Assembly (NCBI RefSeq): GCF_030269925.1
Contig: NC_085129.1
Location: forward strand, 16,855,501-16,919,500
Reading direction: 5' to 3'
Origin: Bombyx mori
Lineage: Eukaryota > Arthropoda > Insecta > Lepidoptera > Bombycidae
Length of the DNA: 64,000 nucleotides
In this document: piece by piece, positions 28,101 through 38,100 of the stretch
Position numbering within the stretch: the first letter of the stretch is position 1
How the letters are laid out: the number at the start of each line of letters is the position of its first letter
Program-made: the position numbers and the translations under genes
The notes under the pieces: model-generated
Database searches by the model: none
What the model saw: only the letters and a program-made list of their open reading frames with translations
Told to the model about the DNA's origin: nothing

Positions 28101-31100
28101 GTAATTTAACTAATTTCTCTTCCCATAGTTCTCTTAATAAAGATATGATTTCTTCATTTATAATCTAAAGTAGTTTTTTATTTATTTATGTGCTTAGTAG
28201 CTGGTTAATTTCGATAAAAAAAAATCCTTTTCCGGTCATACACCATGAATCATTTGCGCAATGAAGCGTATCGCCAGACCTAATCATTTTGCGTCATTGA
28301 ACAATTGTGTAGGTACTGCGGAAACTTACGCCACACCCATAGATATTTTTATGAAATAACTAAAACTGCGTTAATTGGTACAACTAGAGAGAGTGAGAGG
28401 GAAAGAGAGAGAGAATATAATTTATTGCACACCATAACACATTGAACAATAAAAAAACAATCAACAAGCAAGTGTATTTGTGCGATAGAAACTACTAAGA
28501 AAAGGAATTATTGTTTAGCTTTCATTTATTTTTTTGTTTCAATGAACAAACATATCTTTTATTTATTCATCCGATTATGCCAGGTTTCAAAGCATGTAGG
28601 CATACTAATTTTTCTTACTAATTAAAGTGTTTACCTGATGTTCTCGAAAGAATTCCCAAATGATGGTCTCATTAATAAAAATAAAATAAAGGATTGCAGT
28701 TGGTCATGTTCTGAGCTACTGCTCTGACTTCTGTCGTGGTTTATGTCATGACACAGATAGTTATGTATATCTACTACATAGTGTCTTCGCTTGATCTATG
28801 AACTAGTAATTTAACAATTTTTTTAAATTTAATAATTTAATAACTAGTAATTTAATGACCAGAGAGTGACACCAGAAACATTTTTACCCAGGATAATCCT
28901 ACAACATGTTTCATTTGTTTTCAATTACAAAGTGCATTTTTTTGTTCTTTTATAATGATCTGTGCTGGTGCATAGCTGGTATAGATAGCCCTTTAGGCCA
29001 CCACAAATAAGTGAGGAAACAAAAAAAAATACAAGTATTCGAAAAATACCAAAACATTGGTTAAATTTAAAATCAGGAATCCTTTTCATGATAATGTCAG
29101 GTTGCCAAGCAATCTATCGGGTGTTCTCATTTAAACAACATAAATGAAGAGTATGATGAAGAAGATAATAATGCATTTCCAGGTGAATAGAGAAAAACAA
29201 GTCCTAGAAGTTGATGAGGAGCTGGAGAGTGTTGAGCTTGAAGAACTACAGGATATTCTGCCGTCCCATCAGCCGAGATTCATAGTTTACAGGTAATATG
29301 AATGGAAAATGGATACTCTTAATATTAAAGTACATAAACATACATATTTCTTTAGGCCAGTGCTTCCCAACCTTTTTTCAGTCTCTAACCACTCAATAAA
29401 ACTTTTCATTTACGAGGAGCCTTTTCCTCTTAACTCTCTGCTTATGTCTAAAATTGTGTTTCGTTTCTCTTAAGGTCTATATTAGTCGGACAATTTCTAT
29501 TAAGAAAGTTATAAGGTCCATTTTGACCTACAAATCTGTATATATAATATTACTTTACAGATTACCTTTCATACAATCAAATATAACTAATAAAAATGAG
29601 TTAAAAACGAAATCCATCAGACACACGTCTTACTGGTGGTAGGACTTTTTGAATCCGCACCACGCAGGTATCACCACCCTGCCCATTTCTGCCGTGAAGC
29701 AGCATTGCATTTCGGTGGGGCAGCCGTTGTACTGATAAAAACGGAGACCTTACAACTCATGTCTCGAGATGGATGGCCGCATTTACTTTGAAGATGTCTA
29801 CGGGCTCCGGTAACCATTTATCACCAGATTGGCCGTGAGCTTGTCTACCCACCTAAGCAATAAAAAAGCTTGGGGCCAACAACCACATCCTATTTCTGAC
29901 AAGACTAGTGGGCGAACCAGTTGACAGATGAATCAAATATGTAACGGATTGCTGAACCCTTTGCGCTGTGTGTTACTCATAGAAGATGAGTAACACGATT
30001 CGGATGGTAGATCAGCAAACCAATGCTCTTGCTAGGGCATATCTCAAGTTCAGTGAAGCTACACGTCATTACGGATCCTCCCGATCCATTAACGGTGCTT
30101 TTAGGTACCTCAAGCACTGGTTATCGTCCTCGCCGAACCTGCCGCTTGCGACAGAGGGCTCGGCGAGTAAATTAACCCATAGACACAGCCTACTGAGTTT
30201 CTCTTCGGATGTTCTCAGTGGGCCGTGTTTTCGATCCGGTGATAGATTCTGCGAAGCACTGCTCTTGTTAGGGCCAGTGTTAGTAACACCTCTGGTTTGT
30301 GCCCCGATAGCTCATCTACACGCTAGGGTAACGCCGACATAGCCTCTCAAGGCTACCAGCATAGGTAGGAGAGAAAAAAGTGAATCTAGTATAACCTCAC
30401 AAGGTTACTAAGAGATCGACAAGCAAACCAAAAAGATGAAAATTGACATTGACAATAACGGTCACGTTCTCGTTCTTCCAGCTACAAAATGGAGCACAGT
30501 GACGGTCGGACGTCATTTCCGATGTGTTTTATATTCTACACACCCAGAGACGCACATATGGAGCTGCAAGTAAGTTATGTGTTGGAGAATGGAGAGTCTG
30601 CAGCATGAGTACTGAAGGGACGGTTGTTTCTTGAGCTAAGCTCGGGTAGGTACCACCGCCCTGCCTATTTCTGCCGTGAAGCAGTAATGCGTTTCGGTTT
30701 GAAGGGTGGGGCAGCCGTTGTAACTATAGAACTGGAGTTCAGAACTGATATCTTAAGATGAGTGGCCGCCTATACCAGTGTTTCCCAGCCTTTTTTGTGC
30801 CATGTCCCAGCATGTGCCATGTGCCTGTGCCATGTAGATTTTCTTTATTAATTTACTGCGATTGTCCTCCTTAATTTTCAAATTGCCCCCCTGTGGGGCG
30901 TGGGCCCCACATTGGGAAACACTGGCCTATACGGTAATAACTTAACACCAGGTTATGCGTCAAACTTGATGTCTCTATATCTCAATTGTATATGTAACTT
31001 GTAGGTTAATTATTATTTTTATTAGTGTTATATTGATCAAGTAAGTTATTTGTGTTTTAGTGATAATAAATATATATTTAAATAGAAAAGCTATTTATCC

Positions 31101-31328
31101 GTCTGCGTAATTCGAACATCGGTCCAGTCGTATCAGTCAATATGAGTGCAACGTCTTATCCTTTAAGCCACGACGACTTTTATATTTGTAATGTTAATTT
31201 GCCTTCAGGTTATGTACGCGGGCACACAGAGGGCGCTGGCGGCCACCGTCGGAGCCCCGAGACTGCTCGAAGTCCGGGAGATAGACGAGCTGACCTCGGA
31301 ATGGCTCGAAGAGAAACTGAGAAAATAA
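27993..31328 (+). CDS. GMF: Glia maturation factor homologue (ADF-H protein), 4 exons
   Basis: Coding exons 27993-28100, 29183-29292, 30482-30569 and 31209-31328 join in phase to 141 codons and a TAA stop. This equals the usual GMF length (about 140). Family signatures are VCDIGDDVKEVLKKFRF near the N-terminus, LPSHQPRFIVYSYK in the middle, GRTSFPMCFIFYTP, and MYAGTQRAL with LTSEWLEEKL at the end. All introns are GT-AG. GMF proteins have one ADF/cofilin-homology fold. They bind the Arp2/3 complex and promote debranching and inhibit nucleation of branched actin, in the cytoplasm and at the lamellipodium. No residue or exon appears lost, so the gene looks functional. Introns 1-3 hold SINE and MITE insertions in non-splice positions. 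Confidence 0.93.
28377..28445 (-). repeat. LINE 3'-end fragment (CR1/Zenon-like), GMF intron 1
   Basis: AGAGAGAGAATATAATTTATTG followed by CACACCATAAC matches the terminal part of 9630-9758. Confidence 0.45.
28446..29182. other. GMF intron 1, rest
   Basis: AT-rich intron sequence with no recognised repeat. Confidence 0.5.
29183..29292 (+). CDS. GMF: GMF exon 2
   Basis: The acceptor is CATTTCCAG and the donor is GTAATA. It encodes VNREKQVLEVDEELES to PRFIVY plus two bases of Ser. Confidence 0.92.
29630..29872 (+). repeat. Bm1-type SINE in GMF intron 2
   Basis: From CTTACTGGTGGTAGGAC to CACCTAAGCAATAAAAAAG, with several small deletions. Just upstream, a hAT-type terminal motif (CAGTGCTTCCCAACC) lies at 29359-29373 with no visible partner. 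Confidence 0.8.
30066..30378 (+). repeat. SINE-B copy in GMF intron 2
   Basis: Near full length, from CACGTCATTACGGATCCTC to ACCAGCATAGGTAGG. Confidence 0.75.
30482..30569 (+). CDS. GMF: GMF exon 3
   Basis: The acceptor is TTCTTCCAG and the donor is GTAAGT. It encodes YKMEHSDGRTSFPMCFIFYT to MELQ. Confidence 0.92.
30641..30962 (+). repeat. Bm1-type SINE in GMF intron 3, split by a hAT MITE
   Basis: Bm1 sequence runs 30641-30775 and resumes 30933-30962 (GGTAATAACTTAACACCAGG). Confidence 0.75.
30776..30924. mobile_element. hAT-type MITE (149 bp)
   Basis: The ends are CAGTGTTTCCCAGCC and its near-complement TTGGGAAACACTG. The 8-base target duplication GCCTATAC flanks it exactly (30768-30775 and 30925-30932). 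It has no coding capacity. Confidence 0.85.
31088..31178 (-). repeat. Bm1 tRNA-like head fragment
   Basis: TAATTCGAACATCGG and CTTATCCTTTAAGCCACGAC match the reversed Bm1 head. It lies about 30 bases before GMF exon 4. Confidence 0.6.
31209..31328 (+). CDS. GMF: GMF exon 4 and stop
   Basis: The acceptor is TGCCTTCAG. It encodes VMYAGTQRALAATVGAPRLL to LEEKLRK and TAA. Confidence 0.92.
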   Translation, partial: VMYAGTQRALAATVGAPRLLEVREIDELTSEWLEEKLRK

Positions 31329-31483
31329 TTAACTAAATTAAAACAAATTAACGCGTGTCCGCCCGCCGACGTGGACAAAGCTCGGCGAAAACTTAGTATT
31401 TAGGTTTTTGACTGAAACAGGGAAGATTCATTAGTAAGGCATTTTGATAGCTCACAGAAAACATTACAAGTTATTCATACACT

Positions 31484-31697
31484 GGGTAGGTACCACCGCC
31501 CTGCCTGTTTTTGCCGTGAAGCAGTAGTGTGTTTCGGTTTGAAGGGCGGGGCAGCCGTTGTAACTATACTGAGACCTTGGAACTTATGTCTCAGGATGGG
31601 TGGCGCATTTGCGTTGTAGACGTAAATGAGCTCGCGTAACCACTTAACACCAGGTAGGCTGTGAGCTCGTCCACCCATCTAAGCAATAAAAAAAACA
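31484..31697 (+). repeat. Bm1-type SINE downstream of GMF
   Basis: From CTGGGTAGGTACCACCGCC to CATCTAAGCAATAAAAAA. Its AATAAA (31685-31690) is the first clear polyadenylation signal after the GMF stop, so it may define the 3' end of GMF transcripts. Confidence 0.8.
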
Positions 31698-32127
31698 TAC
31701 CGTGGCGGGTAGCCATCATACAACACAAGATATTTGACGGATGCCTGAATCTCGCTTACGACATTTTCAAGATAAGCGTACATATATACAAGTTACAAAC
31801 AACAACATTTGAAGCGTCGGTCTACCGAGCAATATCACCCGTTCGGTGGATGATCTTCCCTTTGTCGTGAGATAAATGATAACGATACATTTGAAATAGC
31901 AATGCAAATCTAATTTAATTTTAAATTTGTTAAATCCGAAGCGAGCTACAACGTATGACGTCATACGTGGCTAATCACTGTCTATTCGTTTATAATCTGT
32001 GCATGGTTGGCTTCGAGTGACATCACACGCGGTGCATCCGTTTAAGTTTGCAAAGCTCACGAAGCTGTCGTAATACAAACGATCGGTGTGCTTAAATAAA
32101 AACTGTATATAGTTTATAAATTTGTGT
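31698..32127. other. Unassigned stretch
   Basis: Contains a TGACGTCAT motif (31958-31966), which is a CRE-like octamer. No other feature was recognised. Confidence 0.3.
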
Positions 32128-32182
32128 GCAGTTGGAACAGCGCCCCTAGCGGCAGTGAGATTGTCGCTAGGGGCGCTGAGAT
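32128..32182. mobile_element. MITE-P remnant with perfect hairpin
   Basis: Arms CAGCGCCCCTAGCG (32138-32151) and its complement (32165-32178) are perfect, with a 13-base loop. The sequence is the central motif of MITE-P joined head to head. Confidence 0.7.
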
Positions 32183-32185
32183 ATT

Positions 32186-32360
32186 TCATCTCATATCATC
32201 TCATTTCATTTCATACCAATTGATTAATGTTTCAAATTAATTAACTTCAACTTCGTATCACTCCTGTTGTCATATTTCTTCTTAAATTTTTTTTATTAAA
32301 GATTAGGCTGTATGGTATAAAAAAATTATATTAAAGATAAGCTGTATGGTATGATACCTT
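32186..32360 (+). repeat. Retroposon D, 3' part
   Basis: TTTCATCTCATATCATCTC, CAATTGATTAATGTTTCAAA and later AT-rich sequence match the reversed element at 46403-46820. A short local duplication (GCTGTATGGTAT at 32308 and 32341) is also present. Confidence 0.5.
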
Positions 32361-33492
32361 TGCCTTTTCAGTTGGAAGAATAGAACTATTATGTACTCAG
32401 TAAATGCTATTTAAATTTTTTACTTTATTTTATGAAAAATGCAGATTATTCTGGCGGTAGTAATTTTTTGTAATATTTTTGTAATTTTAGAAAATCGTAT
32501 CGTATATCGTAAAAGAAAAGCGAATATTTCGAGGCCACCTCCAAGTGTTGATTAATGTAACCTCGAATGAGTGGAGGTCGAGGTATACTTGAGGTAACAT
32601 ACTGATAACTCGAAATCTTTCTTGAAAACGATGACATATGAAGCCTTTACTAACGGATTCCGTATGGCACGCAATGTAATTTAAAAAAATCATGACGGGT
32701 CAATGACCTCGAATCAGGTTTGCGTTGCATTGCGCATTCGCGTGTGCGTAATAAAAACGCAACTGTGTGTGTGGCGATGATAAAGTGAAGTGGCTTAATG
32801 CAAACTTGTCATATTATATCTTATTACTTAACTTACTAATAACTTATCACTAATTTATATTCTCTCCACACCCTGTATCACGTTTAACATCAATTAGTTA
32901 TCTGTAAAGTGGTTTACGGTCGACAGTCTTACGTGATAACGTCAGTAGCAGAACTACTTGAACTGCTAAATCTGACGTCACGCGAGGACAGAGATAAATG
33001 TGTCACAATCCAACGCTTGGGTGTATCGTGCGTCTCTATCGCTTGTTCCGCGCTCTCGCTCGCACGCTCGGACTCGAGCGGAACGTGACACTTTTTCATG
33101 CGTGCAACCCGGTGTTCATCGATTTAAAAAAAGTTCTCACGTCAAAATAAATTTCTGTGATTACAAATACTATTTAGGTAAGATCGAATGCGTGTGAAAG
33201 ACATTATTTATTCTAATTCGGTGTTTTTTGATTCTCTTTTTTTACGAGCCATTAGAATTGAAGTGTCTTAAATAAAACAAAAATTAAGTAAAATTATTCT
33301 TTATACTCCGAACTACTTATAAACATGTATTCTACTAGTTTTATTAAATTTAAACATACTCTTTTAGTGTAGAAAGAGGACACGTACTTTTTCCTTTGCT
33401 TTCAAATTAAAGTGTTGAAATCGAAAAAATAATAATTAAGAAGTTATAATTCTTCGATAAAATTTTTGGCGTTTACCAAAAAATAAGAGCTT
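32361..33492. other. Unassigned stretch with a CpG-rich segment
   Basis: 32930-33120 is CpG-rich (CTGACGTCACGCGAGGAC, TTCCGCGCTCTCGCTCGC). It ends in TATTTAG followed by GTAAGA (donor-like) at 33178. It could be a promoter with a non-coding first exon, or part of an unrecognised transposon. No downstream exon was identified. Confidence 0.3.
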
Positions 33493-33682
33493 GGGAGCCC
33501 ACTGAGTTTCTCGCCGGATCTTCTCAGTGGGTCGCGTTTCCGATCCGGTGGTAGATTCTGCGAAGCACTTCTCTTGCTAGCGCCAGTGTTAGCAACACTC
33601 CGGTTTGAGCTCCGTGAGCTCACCTACACGTTAAGGTGAAGCTGAAATAGCATCTCAAGGAATCAGCATAGGCTTAAAAAAA
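33493..33682 (+). repeat. SINE-B, 5' truncated
   Basis: GTTTCTCGCCGGATCTTCTC to ATCAGCATAGGC and an A-run. Confidence 0.75.
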
Positions 33683-34654
33683 AAGAATTTTTTAGTTTTA
33701 AGGTTTAAGCCACTTCAACACTAAAGGTGCGATGTGGTCATTGTTGCCGATGGGCACTAGCAATCCGGCATCGATTATTTGATATCGAACAAATGTGATT
33801 TATTCCCGCCCAAAAAAAATTGTATCCATACATTTTTCTTATCTGCCATAAAAAAAATGTGATCACTATCCAATTTTGTGTGTGTTATCTCTAATGCCAT
33901 ATTTGTAACTATTTTAAAGGATTTCTTATTGTATATTTTGTAATAAAAAGACGTATTATTATTAAGCGTTTAGTTATTAAGATTTCGATGACGAAAGTGT
34001 AATTGAATAAAAAATAACTGCTGCCATATTTGAAAGAGAAAAAAATTATAATTAAGAAATTATTTTGGCTAGCGTGTCTCATGCATTTATTGATTTTAAA
34101 TGTGTATTTGAATTTATAATAATAAACGGACATATTTATATTGGTATTGTTTTATTGGATCCTTTATAAGGACCTCTTGGAGTATTTTATGGTGACGATT
34201 TAGTGAAAAATTTAGAATTTAGAGATGTCGTTGCTGTAGCGAGATTTCTTGAAATAGAAACTGTTAATTGTGGAGGTTAGAGGCGAAAGATAACTGTTTT
34301 CTGTAGGGGACAAGCTCACAGTGAGTGGCATGATATGACCTGAAGCAGTTGCAGACTAAGCGAAGGGTTCCGAGTTGAATTTGACTTAGCAACTTCGGAC
34401 GCCATCTTGGAAATTACACCAGTCGCTACAGTGTCGCCGCGCTGATCAGTCGTTATTCGGCAAATACACACCCTACCGCTCATAAATATGCGCAAATTAA
34501 ATTGTTTTTATTTTTAAAAAGATTTTAATTCTAAATTTCACATCAAAACTTAAAACCCATTTACCTGCCTACTGAAGTAAACCTACCCACTAATTTAATT
34601 GTGTAATTTTAGTATGACAATTGCTTTTACTTCCCTATTCCAAGCACGAAACCC
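33683..34654. other. Unassigned AT-rich stretch
   Basis: Poor in coding signals. The 74-codon minus frame at 33909-34133 is low in complexity and was not called. Confidence 0.35.
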
Positions 34655-34795
34655 CTTACAAGAGGTAGGGCGTGTTCAGTCCGCACGGGTAGGTACCACT
34701 TGCCTATTTCTGCCGTGAAGCAGTATTGCATTACGGTTTGAAAGCTGGAACAACTGTTGTACTATAAAAACTGAGACAAAACTCTTGTCTAGGGT
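34655..34795 (+). repeat. Bm1-type SINE, decayed
   Basis: GTCCGCACGGGTAGGTACC and TTCTGCCGTGAAGCAGTATT. It lacks the end. Confidence 0.65.
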
Positions 34796-34878
34796 TACTG
34801 TTGAGATGGAATAGCCCCTTAAGCGACCACCGAATAAATAGGCAGTGGAAAATAAAAAACGTGAGCATTATTAAATTC

Positions 34879-34884
34879 TTTATT
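34879..34884 (-). terminator. Poly(A) signal of the GNAT-like gene
   Basis: AATAAA on the minus strand, 65 bases after the stop codon at 34949-34951. The short spacing fits a compact 3'UTR. Confidence 0.6.
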
Positions 34885-34948
34885 AAAATAATTCTTTTTT
34901 TTGCGCGTGCATGTTTTGTACTTAAATAAAATAAATTCCTAATACGCG

Positions 34949-35153
34949 TTATTGTTGTTTTTTGAATCGAGTGCCCATTAGTTTTGCTCTGTCTGTGGTG
35001 CATTCAGTCAGATTTATTCCGAACTTTAACATGTCTGAGTATTTTAGTTCCGCTAACGTCTCGTAGCCACACTTCGCTGCCAAGACCTGGGACGTGGTGG
35101 CCGTGAAGACGGTAGCAGTCGCCTCTATGCCAAGAGCGTTTCCCAGGGGCTCT
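34949..35153 (-). CDS. GNAT-like gene, last exon
   Basis: The acceptor is ATTTTCAACAG. It completes the split Arg codon and encodes EPLGNALGIEATATVFTATT to RFKKQQ and TAA. Confidence 0.87.
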
Positions 35154-38100
35154 CTGTTGAAAATGCCGTTGTATCAACAAATTGTAAAGAAAAAAGAGGC
35201 AATGTAAAGGGATGTTTTGTCAAGTTCTGTGTGCTTAGTGCGAGCGTTTTAACTTCTCGATCGCGTAAAAGTTAACTCAAATTTGTATGGAGTCGGAACA
35301 GTGCCCCTAGCGGCAAACGTAGGCAGTCTTCCAAGCAATTGGGGAGGCCTACACCTATATCCAGCAGTGGACTGCTACGGGCTGATGATGATGATGAGTC
35401 TTAAAAATTTTTTAAATTAGATAAAGTATGTATCAGGGCAGCTTTACTTCGGAGAGGCCAGTCTCGGCAATGTTAATGATCCTGCCACATTTGTATCTAT
35501 TCCATTTTGAGCGTGCACTCACTAGAGGACGCTAAAGCGATGCTTGCACGCGGATGCTATCAAAAATCAAAATCAAAATCAAAAAAAGTTTTATTCAACA
35601 TAAATGAAAGTACATACTTATTGAACGTCAAAAGAATTACCGCCAATTCACAAGAATTAGCCTCCGTCCTGAGAAGAATTGGCAAGAAATTCAGCGGGCA
35701 TGTTTTTTTTTTTTTTTTTTAATATTAGATTTTTATTTTTATTTTAAATATATATTTTTTTTAAATATTCATATTACAATAAGTAATTATAACATAACAA
35801 TTTTACAATATTGAAATTCCCGGAGCGAGCAACTCATTCCCACTTTGTGCAATCTTCTAGATAATCATTGACTTTATAGTAAGCTTTATTGCACAGATGT
35901 TCTTTAATAGTTTTCTTAAACCTATGTATATGTAGGTTCTGAACATCTTGTGGGATTTTGTTGTACAGGCGCACAGACAAACACCCGAATGAATTTCGTA
36001 TCTTATGTAACCTACTCATCGGCACAACAAGCTTGTGTTTGTTCCTAGTATTTCTATTATGTATGTCCGACATCTTAGGAAACTCCTCAATATGTTTACG
36101 AACATACATCAAATTTTCAAAGATGTACTGGGATGGCATAGTGAGAACTTTAATTTCTTTAAATTTTTCCCTCAGGGATTCCCTTGAGTGCATGTTATAA
36201 ATAGCACGTATACTTAGCTCTTTTCTGCAGAATAAATATCATTTCTACATCGGCCGCATTGCCCCATAGCAAAATGCCATAGGACATGACACTGTGGAAG
36301 TAACTAAAGTAAACTAAACGAGCCGTGTCCGCATTTGTTAACATTCTAATTTTTTTTACTGCGTATGCTGCAGAGCTAAGCTTACTCGCCAATTTATGAA
36401 TATGAGGTCCCCACTGCAGTTTGGAGTCCACTGTTATACCAAGAAATACGGTTGACTCAACAAGCTCCAATGATTCCTCAGAAACAATTACATTACTATC
36501 TACTTGTCTCACATTTAAAGATGATTTAATACATTTTAAAGTAAATTTAATACATTTCGTTTTCTTACTATTCAATAATAGGTTATTGATACGGAACCAA
36601 TGAACCACACACGAAATCGCATCATTCACTTCGTCATAGACTTGTAATTGTCGTTTAATTTTAAATAATAAAGATGTATCATCTGCGAATAATACGACCT
36701 CGTGTCGGGACTCAATAAAACTAGGCAAATCGTTTATATATATTAGAAATAAAAAAGGACCCAAAATGGAACCCTGAGGTACACCCATTTTCAACGTGGT
36801 GCCTGAAGATCTATTTCCTTTCACATCTACTGTTTGTATCCTTCCTGATAAATAGGAAGTAATAAGTTCCAATGCACCATCCCTAATACCATAGTGATGT
36901 AGTTTCCTCACCAATGTTTTATGTTCAACACAGTCAAATGCTTTGGATAAGTCACAGAAAATTCCAAGACAATCATGCGATTCCTCCCAAGATTGAAATA
37001 TATTTTTGATTAGATAAGCACCTGCATCAGTTGTAGAGCGACCCCTTGTAAACCCGAATTGTTTATTATGAAGCAGGTTATCTGATTTAAAATGTTCTAA
37101 AAGTTGTGTCAAAATAATTTTTTCAAAGATTTTACTCAACGTAGGAAGTACTGAAATAGGTCTATAGTTAGAGGGGTCATCAGTACTACCAGATTTAAAA
37201 AGAGGAATCACTTTACTATGTTTCATTAAGTCAGGAAATACACCACACTTAATACAATCATTAAAAATACTAACAAGATGAGAAGCAATAATGTCTATTA
37301 CAGACTTCAAAACCTTTACTGATATTCCCCACAAGTCAGCTGTATTTTTTACATTAAGGCTATTAAAACTTTTTATTATATTGTTTGAATTAATTTTCTT
37401 AAATTTAAAAATTTCATTGCATTTCTTGACATGGTTATGCAATAATATTTCAGCTGCTGTGGGGGATGAATTTAGAGATGTGGTAGTTGAAACTGGAATG
37501 TCAGAGAAAAACTTTTCAAAAGCATTAGCCACATCTTCATGACTAGTTACCAATTTATCGTCTATTTTTAACGAGAATTCTTGATGGCTATTTCTGACTT
37601 TTCCACTTTCTCTACCAATGATATTCCAAGTCATCTTTATCTTGTCAGGGGCATTTTTGATTAAATCACTTAAATGTAAAGATTTTGCCGCTAAACAAAC
37701 TTTTCTAAATAGTTTGGAATAGTTCCTGACATATTGATGAAATGTTTCATCATTATTATAAGCTTTTTCAGAATACAGATCATACAATTTTTTTCTACTT
37801 TTGTACACTCCGGTGGTGGCCCACTCGCTGAACACCGTTTTGTTTTTTAATGTTACAGTTTTAGGAATAAATACATCAGTAAAGACCATATTAATTCTCT
37901 CAAACATATTTTGGTATGATAAATTTGGGTTTTTGTTATAAATAATTTCTGAATGTTCTTGCTTAATATTATTTCTAAACTTCTCAATTCGTTTTTTATT
38001 AATAGGAACAATCACAAGAGTATTTTTATCTTTAGAATTCATAATAGATTCAAAAGACACAAATTGTCCACTATGGTCTGATGTTAATTGATTAATAATT

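Noticed and set aside
29359..29373. Second hAT MITE in GMF intron 2
   Set aside because: Only one CAGTGCTTCCCAACC-type end is visible. No matching right end or 8-base duplication was found.
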